From positions 338,293 through 402,292 of the forward strand of contig PYSS01000019.1 in NCBI GenBank assembly GCA_003049465.1: 64,000 nucleotides of DNA. Direction: 5' to 3'. How positions within the stretch are numbered: the first letter of the stretch is position 1; each line of letters begins with the position of its first letter. Below the pieces are notes generated by a model. The model had not been told where the DNA came from. It did not search any database and saw only the letters and a list, made by a program, of their open reading frames with translations. This stretch comes from Magnaporthiopsis rhizophila (taxonomy: Eukaryota; Ascomycota; Sordariomycetes; Magnaporthales; Magnaporthaceae). Shown in pieces: positions 1-12,500 of this stretch. Both the position numbers and the translations under genes were made by a program.

Positions 1-403
1 GCCGCACATCACAAAACAGCATCTCCCGCGCCCCATTGTTGGCTACGGGTGACTACTGCTAGTAACCCGGCCACGGTGAGGTCCTTTGCGCGCGCAGTTC
101 GAATCGGCTCCCTTCTCCGGTGTGATGGGTGTGCCTCTGCGGAAACATGAAGACCACATCGTGCGACCTCACCGAGATGGGAAGGTGGCACGCATACCTA
201 TAGCAAAGCTCCGGAGCCGCTGGTCCTTACTCCGTGGAAAATGCCATAAGAGAAGGTGGGCTGCCGCCATGAGGAAGAAACCCCTGGTTAACTTACTTTG
301 AGATCTAGACGTCGTCGCAAGTGAACATCTCAGCCCATTGACACCCATTTCGTACAACTCGATCGAGGCAGACAGCCCATCCTCGAGACATAATAGCCCC
401 GAT

Positions 404-652
404 ATGCATACCTCCCACGCAAGACTTGTCACAATAGTCGGGCGTGACGGGCCTCCTCCCCAGCCCGACCAGCTCAGCACGACCGGCATCATACTCATCA
501 CTACGATACCTCTAATCATTGTCTTGGCACTGATCATCTGGTGCAACATGTCCAATCCCAGATGTATGGCCGGACGATGCGGTCCGCAACGGAAATGTCG
601 CTCCAGCCCGGCGGAGTCTTGTTCTGCCAATACGTCAATCATCATGGATTAA
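404..652 (+). CDS. Possible small single-pass membrane protein (weak)
   Basis: An ATG at 404 opens an 82-codon frame. Its middle holds a strongly hydrophobic stretch (TGIILITTIPLIIVLALIIW) long enough to span a membrane once, followed by a cysteine- and arginine-containing tail (RCMAGRC, CGPQRKC). I do not recognise a family. No intron or promoter evidence supports it, and chance frames of this size are common, so the call rests only on the hydrophobic segment. It could also be an exon of a gene starting left of the window. Confidence 0.25.
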   Translation: MHTSHARLVTIVGRDGPPPQPDQLSTTGIILITTIPLIIVLALIIWCNMSNPRCMAGRCGPQRKCRSSPAESCSANTSIIMD

Positions 653-1076
653 CGGCAGTTGCACCGCGGGAGTGGGTGGCATGGACCCGCGGTATGGCGG
701 GTGAGAGGCTGTGAAGCGGATCAAAGACGGAAGGCGGGCAGGTGAGCATGGTCCGTTCGAACATCTCGCTCGTTGTATACGGCTAACCCCGGCCTGCATC
801 ATTAGGTAGACATGGCCCATCGTGCGGCTTGGTGCGGCAAACGTCAACACTCGTCACCGGGTTGCACCAAACATCGCACAGGTCGTGACGGTGGCTCCAG
901 CGCAGGCATATAAAGTGCAGCGGATCGGGTTGAGGATTTTTCCCATCTTCTCGTGGGACAATCTCTGAGAGCAAGAAAAGTATCTGGTATCCCACCTGCT
1001 GCTCTTGGTCGGCGACGACAACGACAGCAGAAGCATCTCGACTGAAGTGGGGGGAAAGGAGGACCCGGTCTGAAGA

Positions 1077-1307
1077 ATGGAGGAACCCACCATGGGATCG
1101 TTCCACACGCCAAGCAACTCTCCAGTCGCCGGAAGGGGAGGAGGCGGGCATGATTTGTATCTCTGGATCGGGGTGTTCGTCGGGGTGACCATGTTCTTGG
1201 TTGGGTCGTTGTTGTTGTATACGAGGATCAAACAAGGGCCTCTGAAGCGGGATCCTCGTCCTCCTCGGGGCTCCATGTGGGGGAGTGAGTTGACACTCGT
1301 GAGTTGA
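1077..1307 (+). CDS. Possible small single-pass membrane protein (weak)
   Basis: The frame of 76 residues starts at ATG 1077; a second in-frame ATG lies five codons later in a better context (CACCATGG). Residues about 28-48 (LWIGVFVGVTMFLVGSLLLY) form one clear membrane segment, preceded by a Gly-rich linker and followed by a basic, Pro-rich tail, which suggests an N-out/C-in orientation. A TATAAA-like sequence lies near 908. No family is recognised. It resembles the ORF at 404 only in topology. It may be an isolated micro-protein or an unspliced exon. Confidence 0.3.
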   Translation: MEEPTMGSFHTPSNSPVAGRGGGGHDLYLWIGVFVGVTMFLVGSLLLYTRIKQGPLKRDPRPPRGSMWGSELTLVS

Positions 1308-2156
1308 GCAGTCAGAACAGCATCATTCTTTTCGAGCTGGTACTGGGACTTGGTACACTCCACTGGTTAACACATTGGCAGGAGGTGGACAAAAGGGCGA
1401 GGATCTTTAGTCGAGGTAATAAAACACCGTTTGTTGTTCTCATGGATGAGCCACCCACCCTGACCGTTGCGCAAACCTGACTGGGCCTAAGATGTAGAGA
1501 TGGAGCGTGGTAGCAATCACAGACATGGGAAAACACCAGCAAAGGTGGAGGGCATGTAGATCTCTAAAATGAAACGGTCAATGGATGGAGAGACCAAGTG
1601 ACCGAGATTAACGATGGATCATTTCTTCTCTGGACGCCGGCAGGCGAATAAACCGCCCCGAATACGGTGCTAGTGCCCACCGGGCGACCGCCTGCCCGAA
1701 GGCTGTGGGGTCCCCCAACGACAAAGCGAGTTCCGGAACGCCCATGACTATCTGAAGAAGAAAAGAAGGAAAAGAAAAATTTCAAAGATGACCCGCGATG
1801 TCGAAGCCATTTTCTATCTCCAGCCCGCGCCCCGCCGTTGTGGGTCCCAAAGACGGGAAGGGGTCGTTTGCATCATGTGACTTTCCTGGTGACTTGCACG
1901 GGAAGCTGGAAATGCAACATGTCTGATTGGCCAGGAGAGCCGAGGAGCCGAAGCAATGTGCATGGAGCTGCAGCAGCTTGTCCAGGGGACATCATCGACG
2001 ACTTATGGATGCATCATTGAAACTGCCTCCCCCCCCCGCGTCGTCTGGCCCCTCCAGCTCAGGAAGCCGCCACGCAACTCAATTGCAGCAGCAAAACCAG
2101 GGCGAAAGGGCATAACCGGATCATCTTCTCTCCAGATTTACAGCGCAAACACCACC

Positions 2157-2856
2157 ATGAGCACCCAAAGGGTCGGCCTCATGGCCATTCGGCGAGGTGT
2201 GTCTTTGCCGCGGCGCTACTGCGAGGAAGGGTTCCAAGACGAGCACAATCGCTAATACTGTTCCACCCAGCCGCCCAACAACCCTTCTTCCTCCAGCACA
2301 TCCCCAGATCGGCCACCGCCCTGAGCCTACAGAGCTCACAGGCCCGGTATGTCCATCGTCGTATCCCGGGCGCGATAGATAGGAGGGGTGGGAAACTAAC
2401 AAACCAAACCAAAGCCCCCTCACAACCAAGCTCACACAAGCCGAGAACGACGCGCTCCTGGCCGAGCAGCGCCTCCGCCGGCCAGTGAGCCCGCACCTCG
2501 GGATCTACGACTACAAGCAGACCTTCTTCGGCGGCTCCATCTGGCAGCGCATCACGGGCACGTTCCTGTCGGCGACCCTGTACGGCTTCGGCGCCGCCTA
2601 CCTGGCCGCCCCGCTGACGGGCTGGCACCTCGAGTCGGCCAGCATCGCCGCCGCCGTGGGAGCCTGGCCGGCCTTTGCAAAGGGCGGGCTCAAGTTCCTC
2701 ATGGCCTGGCCGTTCACCTTCCACTCCTTCAACGGCGTCCGCCACCTCGTCTGGGACACGGCCAGGGGGTTCGAGCGGACCGGGCTCAAGGCCCTGTCCC
2801 GCTACGTCTGGGTCGCTAGCGTCCTGAGCGCCGTGGGGCTTGTTGCCTTCTTTTGA
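2157..2856 (+). CDS. sdh3: Succinate dehydrogenase cytochrome b560 subunit (SDHC/Sdh3)
   Basis: This is the membrane anchor of respiratory complex II. It helps bind haem b and ubiquinone in the mitochondrial inner membrane. Three exons are read as 2157-2196, 2271-2346 and 2415-2856, giving 185 residues. The introns are 2197-2270 (GTGTGT donor, GCTAATAC branch, CAG) and 2347-2414 (GTATGT donor, AAG). The N-terminus MSTQRVGLMAIRR is a typical mitochondrial presequence. The family signature RPVSPHLGIY follows in exon 3, and three hydrophobic helices come after it. The second helix region carries the HSFNGVRHLVWD block, which contains the haem-ligand histidine region. The length is normal for fungal Sdh3. 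It converges on TAF6 with about 600 bp between the stop codons. Confidence 0.96.
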
Positions 2857-3470
2857 GCGGGGTTGTATGTTTTGGGGAGGGTGGTGGGAGAATTATAAAG
2901 AGGAAATCAGGGTACTGGACGTGAGTTTGGATCAGGCCTTGAGAAAGGAAGGGGCCGCTGGTCGAGTAGAGCAAGCTGGAAGCATTGCTGAGGAGCACTG
3001 TGACGGACGGACTGATACAAAAACAAGATCAGGGGTGGCTCAGATGAGGATAGATGCCATAGGCAAGGCAATTCGGGTCCAGTCCAGTCGTACCCTTTGT
3101 TTATTATCGGTTTGTATAAGACATGCATTTGACAGGTGATAGACGCCATCGGGGCAATGAGCTTACAACAACTTCCCGATACGGCCTATCCATATCATGT
3201 TCGCCATGCCTCATCTGATGCATCACCATGTAACCCGTCGGGCAGCCAGCTAGGTAAAGGTACCCAGTTCATGAGCGCGTCGTCTTAACTCCGAGCGCCC
3301 GAGAAGGAGACCACAAGTCGCTTTCTGGCGCATGAGAAAAAAAAGTGTGTAAAGTTCAAATAAACATCCTCCCCGTTAAAACTCCAGGCGTCACGACCAT
3401 GACCAAATAAAAGTAGTGAAAACATTATCATTCAAGGGGTCTCAAGAGTCTCTAGTCAGGAGTAGATACG
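2857..3470. other. 3' region between convergent sdh3 and taf6
   Basis: Both neighbouring genes end here, so this stretch should hold their 3' untranslated regions. ATAAA/AATAAA-like sequences occur on the + strand (3358, 3407). No ORF is coding-like. Confidence 0.5.
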
Positions 3471-5101
3471 CTACTCGATATTCCTGGCCGCAATCACGAT
3501 CCTGTTGAGGTTGCGGTCGCCCAAGGCCGCGATCCTGGACCCGACGATGGGGCCGAGGAAGTCGACGAGCTCCGACTCGTCCAGCGACGCCGTCGCGCCG
3601 TTGACGACGCCGTTGCCCACGGCCATGTGGGGGTTGGCGAGGGCGACCGTGTACTTGACGATGGCGCCGACGAGCGCCTCGAACTCGACGCCGGCGGCCC
3701 CGCCCGCGGACGCGGCGCGCTCCTGCAGCGGCTGCAGCACGCCGGCGTCGAAGCTCTTGAGGTTGGGCAGCACCAGCACCCTGAAGGCCTCGGGCCCGCC
3801 CGCGGCGGCGAGGCCGTTGAGGGCGCCGTACAGCACGGCGGGCGGCTTGGTGGGGTCGAGCAGGAACTTGAGGCAGGTGCGCGTCAGCTTGGAGCGCAGG
3901 TGCTTGTTCGCGCGCGTGTACTTTGTCGCGATGCGGCCCAGCAGGCTGGCGGCGAACTCGCGCAACAGGAACTGGCTGTGTATCGGGTCCGACGGCGGGG
4001 GCGGGGGCGCCGCGACGGCGACGGCGCCGTCGACATCCATGCTGCTGCTTCCGTTGCCGTTGCTGCCATTGCTGCCACTGGCATTCGCAGCAGCAGTGCT
4101 GCCGCCTCCGCCGCCAATCTTGCGGCTCATAATCGCAGTCAGCACGGGCGCCGACAGCGGACCGGCGTAGGGGTCCAGGAACAGGTGTGGGTTGTCGACG
4201 AGGGCGGCGGTGAGCTCCATCATCATGCGCAGGGTGAAGGTGTCGTCCAGGCGGTGGGTGACCTGGTTGGCGATGAAGTTTGCAAAGTAGGGCACCAGCT
4301 GGTGCAGGCCCGGGTCGGTGCGGACCGACTCGAGGGCCGCCTCGCGCAGCCGCGCCGTCTCCTCGTCCGGCTTGTCGTCCAGCACGGCGGCCTGGATCTT
4401 GTCGAAGTAGAGCACCAGCTCCTTGCTTATTATCTGCTTCACAGCCGGGTGGAAGGCGAGGTTGTCGTTGCCGGCCAGCGCCGAGAGCGCCGGGTTGGCC
4501 CCGGGGCCCTTGGGTATCAGCTCCTGCGCACGCGACTCGGCGCTCGTCGGGTTCTGGGGGATTGAAGGCTGGACGCCCTCGACGGCGAGCCAGTGTGCTG
4601 TGTGTGATGGACACGGTTAGAAAAGAATACATCCACAAAAAGGCAGTGTGTTACGTTCGGATCAAGCAGCCCTTTCTCACCAGTGAAGCTCATGTCCCTA
4701 GGCACCTTTGGCAACGGGGCATTTATCAACTTCTCAAAGTCCACCTCCTCATCGTCGATATAGAAGAGAGGCTGGCCCGGCCCCAAACTTGCCTCGCCGT
4801 AGCGCAGTGGCCTGGTCGAGTCGTAACCGTAGAGCGGTTCGACGTCCAGGACCTTGAAGGCCTGCGAGGTGTCCTGGACCGTCAGGGTCGTGCGGTTGGC
4901 GGCGCGCATGAAGCGGAGCGCCTCGACGATGACCTGGCCGATGCGGTACTCGACGTCCTGCGACAGGCAGCGCAGCGCGTCCTCGCCGATGTTGGGTATG
5001 CCGACCGACTCGGCCACATCCTTGACGTTCTCTGTGTTCCAAAGCAGCTTCGGCGTTGTTTCCTCGACCGCAGGGACAGCAGGCCGTGCGGAGGCCGCCA
5101 T
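3471..5101 (-). CDS. taf6: TFIID/SAGA subunit TAF6
   Basis: TAF6 is a histone-fold subunit of TFIID that pairs with TAF9; in fungi it is also part of SAGA. The gene has two exons, 5101-4681 and 4597-3471, giving 515 residues. The intron 4598-4680 (GTGAGA...CACAG) joins ...DMSFTG to AHWLAVEGVQPSIPQNP, which is the conserved TAF6 linker. The N-terminal histone fold (about residues 14-80, LLWNTENVKDVAESVGI) is followed by the TAF6 C-terminal HEAT domain (KQIISKELVLYFDKI onward). A low-complexity GGGG/NGSNGNGSS insert interrupts the HEAT region around residues 290-330. The ATG at 5101 sits directly before the histone fold, as in orthologues. It is divergent from the small gene at 5422. Confidence 0.96.
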
Positions 5102-5421
5102 GGTGAGGAGAGGCGCGCGCGGTTGGTCGTTCGGGTTAGGAGCTCGGTCTGAGGGCGCCACGTCGCTTTCTACCGTCGGCCAATGTTTCAGGCAAAGAAG
5201 CGATCGTCTGTCGATGCGGAATAGAGACTGTCGATACGTGGATGCGGGTTCTCTGGGCGTGGGTTGGGTTTTCGCAGGATGTTGCTGTCTGTCTTTGGAA
5301 GACGCGAAGTCCGCATTCGATCCCCCACTGAAGCTTTCCTGAGGTGGGCGCCGCGACGAGCCTGATGGCAGCACTGACCACTCACGACCGCCAGCGCAGT
5401 TCCAACAACGCAAATTGGAAC
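5102..5421. promoter_or_regulatory. Divergent promoter, taf6 / small gene
   Basis: These 320 bp separate the TAF6 start (- strand) from the start proposed for the 81-residue protein (+ strand). No other gene fits, so both promoters should lie here. No specific factor site was identified with confidence. Confidence 0.5.
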
Positions 5422-5828
5422 ATGCCTGTAGGTCTGTATCCTTCCTGATTTCTATATGCTCCCTGTTCTTATATCTTTGCTATTTCATATATAATTCCTA
5501 TTTACTACATCTTTGCCACTCATACGGAGTGCAGGTCTTATTTGAGGAGCCTCGGCGCCCGCCCCTCCAACGGAAGTCTCCGAAACATCAGCGACGACGA
5601 CACCCATCACAACGACACCCAGCCATTTGACGTCAAAGAAAAAAGTACGCCTCGAGGTCGGTCTTGTGGCTGATTAAACTACATTTTTACGTTCAAGCAA
5701 TTGCAGCAAGTAACAGCCTAGACGCAGGCGGCCCCACGCCACCCAGCTCATCAGAAGCATCTCCTTACCACGCTCACCAGATCACATTCCGAGGCGCACA
5801 GTTGCTCGGGTCCAAAAAGGTCATTTGA
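5422..5828 (+). CDS. Unrecognised 81-residue protein, three small exons
   Basis: Exons 5422-5435, 5535-5644 and 5707-5828 give one open frame of 82 codons. The first intron uses GTATCC...TGCAG and the second GTACGC...CTGATTAAAC...TTGCAG, a canonical fungal arrangement. The translation has an N-terminal SYLRSLGARPSNGSLRNI, an acidic/His patch (ISDDDTHHNDTQPFDVKEK), a Pro/Ser-rich linker and a C-terminus ending HQITFRGAQLLGSKKVI. The exon 2-exon 3 join is convincing. The 14-nt first exon is the weak point, and an alternative upstream start is possible. No signal peptide or membrane segment is seen. I do not recognise a family. The gene lies head-to-head with TAF6. Confidence 0.5.
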
Positions 5829-6570
5829 TTCTTCTAGATACCCACAGGTAGCAAGGTGGGAATAGCCTACCAGATGAAAAGCAACAGTGTGGTCATCCAT
5901 CAGCCCAACACCAGTGTATGCCCGTCAGCCTCCCCGAAAGTCTCCCGAGAGAGGAGGGGAAGGAAAAAAGCCATAACCCCAAGCAAGCGAAAGCCTTGAA
6001 AAAAAGCAGAGCGAACAAACCCGCAAAGTCTAATGCAAAGCTTCAATGCCCCTAATTGTACAAATAAATCATGCGGCCACAGAAAAGAAAAAAACCAAAA
6101 CAACCACAAATAGCACGAGACCTCCGCAGATGGTATCCCCCGGCTGTCATGTCGGTAGGGAATCAGTAAAGTTGGCGGGGCATGTGTGAAATAGGCTGGG
6201 TATGTATGTGAGCGGTAGGACAACTCCGAACACAACGCTTCCGAATGGAGAGAGAAACACAACGATGAAGAAATAGGAGAAAAAGAAAACATATGATCCC
6301 CAACCCCTACTCCCGGTCGCTCCCGTGCGTGCACGGGGCGTCAAGAAAAAGTATGGAAACAAAAGAAGAACTCCAACCATCAATCATACTCCGCGTACCC
6401 TGTATTATCCCGTGTCTGCTTCTTTTGTTCTTGCTCCGGAATTGCAAGCACAGCACCTCGGTGCCCAGCGACATGTGCATATCGCACAGATATATGAAAA
6501 AATTATGTTGATGCGGTTCAAGCCGAACAAAAGGTGACGGTTGATTCGGAGCGAGCACACAAAGCTTGGC
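5829..6570. other. 3' region between the small gene and kdm5
   Basis: This stretch lies downstream of both flanking genes and is AT-richer than the coding DNA around it. It should hold their 3' untranslated regions. No coding-like ORF and no structured RNA are apparent. Confidence 0.5.
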
Positions 6571-9500
6571 TCAGTCGGCATCCAGGAGGGCATCCATGCC
6601 ATTGCGCTCGCTCTCGAGCGATTCGGGGTTCACTTCCTCGTCTTGGTTGACAAGATCCGTGAACATGCGGTCAACGTCGCCGCCTTCTTTTTCCTCGCTG
6701 CGGTCTGTGGCCTGGCTGAATCCAGGTCCGGCGCCGCTGCCCCACACGCGGGCTCCGTAAAGAGCTTCGGCATGGCGCCGCCCAGGATCAGTCCGCCCAA
6801 GGATCTCGAGGATCTTGGCCTTCTCCGTCTGGAGCGTCACATCGTCGATCTGGCCGTTGAGGATCCGCTCTTCCAGATCATGAGCCGAGGTAGATGAGCC
6901 GTTGTCCGTCATTAGGAGACGCGGACCAGGCACGGCAGACTCTTGTTCCAGGAATCCCGGGTGAATGGATCCGTTCAGCTCCACGCCATCCCGTTTTCCG
7001 TGTCCGGCGCCTGACCCCGATCGTGAGTGTTGATGACGAGGGTCCTGGGCAGACGGAGAAGCCGAGCCTGGGCCGCGAGATGGATGGGCGTGCGAGCTTC
7101 CAGAACCGCCAGAGAGCCCTGGCGTCTGGGGCAGCGATGCCGTACCCGAATTCCTGTAGAACCCGTGGCCTACGGGGCTCTGAAGAGCCGGCAGGCTTCC
7201 CTGGGAGCCAGCACCACCAGTGCCGCCGGCGGCGGCGGCAGCAGCCGCTTCCGCGTTGAGCGCCTTGCGCTTGAGGCTGTTAGCCTTTCCCCTCACGCTC
7301 TCGGGGAGCTCGTCAGCATCCTCGACTCCGTACTGGTTAAGGAGCCTCTGCAGCTTGGTCGGACGGGGCTTCCTCGTGCTCTTGGAGACCTCTATCATCG
7401 GTGGCGGCTCCGGCGCAACAGGACTCCACTTGTGCAGCTGTCGCCGGAAGAAGTTGGTCTCGAATGCGAGGAGAACCTCGGCGCCCTCCAGCTTGCGAAG
7501 GTAGAACCGCTCAACCTCAACCTCGGACGACGTGACCAAGAGTTGATTGCAGTACGGGGCAATAAAAGTCCGGAACTCTTGAGCGCAGTCGATGATCTGC
7601 TTGAGCACGGCCTCCTCCTCTGGCTGGAATGGAAGGTCGGGTATGTCGTCGTACCACGCCATGAGGTCTTCGAGGTTCGGGCGTGATGCGTCTCGCGGAA
7701 TCATAACCCGCCAGTCGCATATTGGACATGTGTACTTGTCGTCCTCGCGTACTTTGCCGCGCGCGATCTTGAGACATTTTCCGTGGTACCTAGGGTTTTG
7801 TCAGCTCAGTTCGTGCGGCACATCATCACATACTTTATCGAGAGTACTCACCACTCGTGACACAGCTCGCATTCGATCATCATTCCAGACTCGGGGCGAC
7901 GGCAGATGCAGAAGACCTCTCGGAACCTCGGGTCCTCCCAGCGATGCAGCTTCGAGTCGGGCGTGTGTTCGCGCGACGACGGCTCGGCCGGAACACGAGG
8001 CTTGTCGTGTGTCGTGTCGAAGCACTCATTGTTCCGCTCGTACACGTATTCCAGGTGGCTTTTAAGGATGTGCAGCGGGGCATTGGTCTTGCCAAACAGC
8101 TTCTTTCCCCTCCGCATCCAATCCTCATGCCTCTTCTGCTCCTTCTCGAGGTCCGTGGTTCCGTGGGGCTTCGTCTGGAGCTCATCAATCCTCCTCATGA
8201 TCTCACAGACCTCGGAATACATGGGCCGCTTCTCGTAATCGGGATCGCGGCACCGCTGGTTGAGATCCGCGACCTGGCTGACCGCCTCACGCTGTTTGTG
8301 CAGGATCCGATCGACTTCGGCAAGAGTGGCTTGCGACACCGGCAGCGAGTTGGCCACTGCCTGCTGCGAGAGCGCCTCGAGCTGCGCGTAGTGGATCATC
8401 TCATTGTTGATGATCTCCTGCGCCTTGCCCTCCCACGCCTGACCTGCCGCCATCTGCTCCGTGTAGTAGACCATGTGATCATTGTACGGCCTGATCTCCA
8501 GGCGCCTGCCCTCTTCGATTAGCATTTGCACCTCGTCCAGCGTGATATAGCTGCCACGCTTTGCGCGGGCCTTCTTATACCACTTGAGCTGGTCCAAAAC
8601 CCGTGAGAGCTTCTCGACTTCGGGGATGTCGACGTTAAAGTTGTGTCCCTCCTCCAAAAGTTCCTCGACGGCGTTGATGTCCTGGTTAGTCGGAGAATGC
8701 TCCAGCATCTTTCGCGCGTTCTCTTGGAACGTCTTGATCGCGGCTGCTCGGTCCTGTAGCTGTGTGACCTCGGGGTAGTCAAATCCGATTTGTTCGGCCT
8801 CACGCAACAGCCTGTGGATGTTTTCTAGGTTGCGCAGCTCCCTCTCCTTTTGCTCCTGAGCCGAGCTCCCGACCGATTTACGGTGCCCAGACAGCCAGCC
8901 ACGCTCGGCTTTACGGCGATTCTGCTGTTTCCGCACAGTGTAGTTGGTGGCCTCGTCGACCCACCGATTGCACCGTTCCACAAACTCTCTCAGGAGAGGC
9001 AGCGACGGGAGATCGTAGGGGATCTTCTCACCCTCGTTCAGCAGAGTCCGAAGGGTCTTGAGGGATGGTGTGGTCTCCTCGTCAAGAATCTTGGTGTACT
9101 TCTCCTCCCACACCTCGGGCAGGTTGGCTTTGTCTGCAACCTTCCGGTACGTCGCTGATATGATGTCTTCCGGCTTTCGGTAGACGACCATGTGCTGGTC
9201 GCCGTTGAAGCGGCTTTTCTCCGGAGCATCGCAGCATGGCTGGTGTCCGGCGTGCAGCAGACAGAGGACCTGTCCGGATTTCAAGCACTTGAATCTAGAG
9301 AGATACGTGAATGCCTTGCAGTATGCGCACTGGTATTCCTCTTCGGGCACATCTTCGTCGTCGACATGGAAGATCAACGGACACGACGACTCTTCCTCGC
9401 CACCGATGGCGCAGACGTGCGGCGAAGGCTCCTTGTGCTTCGCGATGAAGTCCAGACGCTGCGCAAGTTCCCTGTCGTGGATGCGCTCAAGCGCCGGAGC

Positions 9501-12500
9501 AAGCCACTTGGCGGTTTGGATGGTGAGACCACCAGACGCGATGCCCTCGGCGGCTGTCCAGAGAAGCTCGTCGTGTGAGAAACAAGGCTGCCTCCGGAAC
9601 AGCTGCAGTCTCTCAACCCCAGCCAGGCCGAATGGCTCCCAGTCGCATGGCGCGAAGTTGACGGCCTCGTTGAAGTTGAAACCGTGGTTGAATCCGGCAT
9701 GGTAGGCCTGTGGAAACGTGATGACGAGCTGGCCTGCACGCTGGTCTAGCGCATACACCCGAACGCCCGCCTTGCGCAGCTGCTCGGGCGGCAGTAGGGT
9801 GACGAGCTGAAACAGGAGATCAGGCTGTGTCGCGAACAACTCAGGGATGGCTTCTCTCATGGCCGCCTCAAACTTCTCTGCATCCTCCCCCGGTATGCCG
9901 TACCAGGTCTTGGTGGCCCCAAAGTGCTGGTAGTTGGCCGAATATGAATAGTGGTCCTCATTGTGCCAGCAGAAGGTGGAGAATATCATGCCGACATAGA
10001 CCCATGGCACCGTCATTCCGGAGATGTCGGACTTGATATACCGGAACAGACTCTCGGGGTGCAGAGGCAGGAGGTTGAGGTTCCAGGGGTCGTTCGAGTA
10101 GGGGTCGTCGGGGTTCTTCTCAGCCGTGGGGAAGCCGGATCCGTGGGTTGTGCAGTGGATATCGGCACCGTACTCGACCTCGACTGTCTCGTCCCTGCTC
10201 CCAACTAGCCTCCAAAACTCGCGCTCTACATCGTCTTCTGTAACAGGCCGATGGCAGTTCAGCACAGGATCCAGAGGCATCTTGTTCTCGAAGTAAACCT
10301 GTTTGAAATCCGCAGCCTTCTCCTGGAACTGTTTCAGCGAGTAGAGGCCGCCCTCCTCGAAACCGAAGTTGCCGTCGCCGACGAGACATCGCGGGCAGTT
10401 CCATTCGGTGTCAGGCCTCGTCTTCAGCGGGGGGTCGAGACAACTACCGTGGTATCCAAGGTCACAGCTCTCACAGGTCACGCGGAAGCCGACGTCGGTG
10501 CCTTTGCCACATAGATTGCATTTCTGAGAAGGAACAGGTCAGTAACCAACACTAAAGAAAAATAAGACACGAGCTGCGTTGTCGGCGATGTTGCTGCGGG
10601 TTGTGGTTAGGTGCTGCACTCACCTCAGTCGACGGTGTGGAGTCGTCCTTTGGAATCCGGGGCAAGGATGGTCGAAATAGTGTCATGTGCGACCCAGCCA
10701 CGGTTGGTACGTTCTCTGCAGGAATGCGCATGCATTAGCCGGTTTGGTTCTCCAATCAGCTCCGAGCAAACCTCGGCAGGCAGCGAAGTGGAAATCCTTG
10801 GGTCCCCAATCGCGAACCCCTGTAAGTGCATGCCTGGACCCAATCGGCAGCCAGCCCCCATTTACGGGAGGGTTGCTTGGGCTGACGCCGCCCTGTCCAC
10901 AAGGGCAATGACTGCAGCAGAGGTGTGCGCGAATAAACAGGGAGGAAAGGAAAAACCCAGAAAGGAATAAGCACAAATAGAAACTGCGACCCGAGCGCTG
11001 GGGGGCAAAACGCTGGTATGTGTGGGAATTCGAGGCCCGAGAACCTAAAGGGGATGTCCGAGCCCTCCAGGATCGCCAGCCTCATGTGCAGATTGATGAA
11101 ACGAGTAAATGGTCGAGATTGATGTGACAGCCCAATCGACAGGGCGGTGAAGAAACAAACTTACCCTTTTTGATGCGCTTACTCCTTCGGCTGCTGGCAT
11201 CCATGTCTTCCTTCTCGCCCGCAATGTCGTTCTTGGCATCCATACTGTCGCAGCTAAGCTGTCGTTTGAGGGCGTTTGCCGGGCCAAGCCCGGACGGGCG
11301 GTATTCGGGCGTGTTCTTCGCAGACGCCAGCGCGCTGCCAGGCCTGGATGGCGTGAATGGCTTCGATTCAGCCGCGGACAGCTTGTTGACACTCGTGAAG
11401 CCAGAGTTGACGGCAGTGAATCCCCCACCTGAGTTGATAGCAGTGAAGCCTGACTGCGCTGCTGATGGCGCGCCAGAGGCCGCCGACGAATCGCCGTCCT
11501 GTTCCTTCCCAATGGTCGCCTGAAGCGCGCCCGACGCATGTCTAGCGGGGGAGTCGCTTCTCAAGCTCGCAGGGGTGTTGACCGTCGATCGCTTCATCGG
11601 GCTCGGGGCCGGGCTGGGTGTGAGCGGGCCGCCATATTCGAGCTCTAGCTGCTGGTGCACACCGGGCCTGGCTGCGCGCAGGTACTCCTCGTACGGACAG
11701 AGGAACTTCTGGTACGAGTTCTTCAAGGAAGTTGAGAGGGACGACATGATCTTCCCGCTGTAGCCTAGATCCCGCCCTATCTCGGCCCATTTCTTGGACT
11801 TGCAGACCTTGTCGAATCCACCGCGGTTCTCGACCGCCTTCTTCAGCCGATATAGGTCGAGGGGTTTCTTGTCGACGAACGGAAGTCGGATATCTTTGCC
11901 GTTTTGATTGTGGTATTTGACGAGCGCATCGACGTAGTTCATGTTGACTCGAGTGTCTAGACAGAAGCGCGAGGCGGGTTAGTTGCTGAGGGAAGGTGCC
12001 CAGGGGCTCCATGAGGAACATCCGGTACTTACTGCCCTCAACAGAGTTCAGCTCCTGCTTCCGGGTGCGGAAGTGGAATTTCTACAAACGCGATGGAACG
12101 TCAGCGACGACAGTCCTCCTAAGCTCTCTCCAAACGCGCCGCAAAGGAGGGAGGTTCATAGTGCCCCGACGCGACAGCTTCCAGTGCATCCTACCTGTGT
12201 GTCAATCGCGAATGGAGGATTCCAGGTTTCTGGAGGCACGATCTTGCAAAGGCCGTATTTCCTGCCCTCGGGCGAGATCTTCCTCATGTACTCCATTGGG
12301 TCCTCCCATTCCTCGGCGGTGGGATAGTATGTGGGCGCCTCCTCCAAGTCGTGCGGCCGGTTTTTGCGCTTTGGGGGCTCGCGGCTGGCCGTCGGTTGGC
12401 CTCTCCTCTCCACCGAGTTGAGATCGAGCGGCAGGCTCGTCATCGAGCTCAGCAGCGGCTGCTGGGGGTTGTTTGGGTGGTAGCCGTTCGAGTTGACCTG

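Larger units (their letters stand above)
1..2156. other. Left-end region without a firm gene
   Basis: No ORF here has a recognisable domain or a convincing multi-exon structure. Two short ORFs with one hydrophobic segment each are listed separately. A run of C around 2030 and purine/pyrimidine-rich patches occur, but no repeat family could be recognised. The last 200 bases before 2157 presumably hold the promoter and 5' leader of the succinate dehydrogenase gene. Confidence 0.5.

Noticed and set aside
3505..4565. Long open frames on the + strand opposite taf6
   Set aside because: They are antisense shadows of a GC-rich coding region; taf6 on the other strand has clear domains and a confirmed-frame intron.
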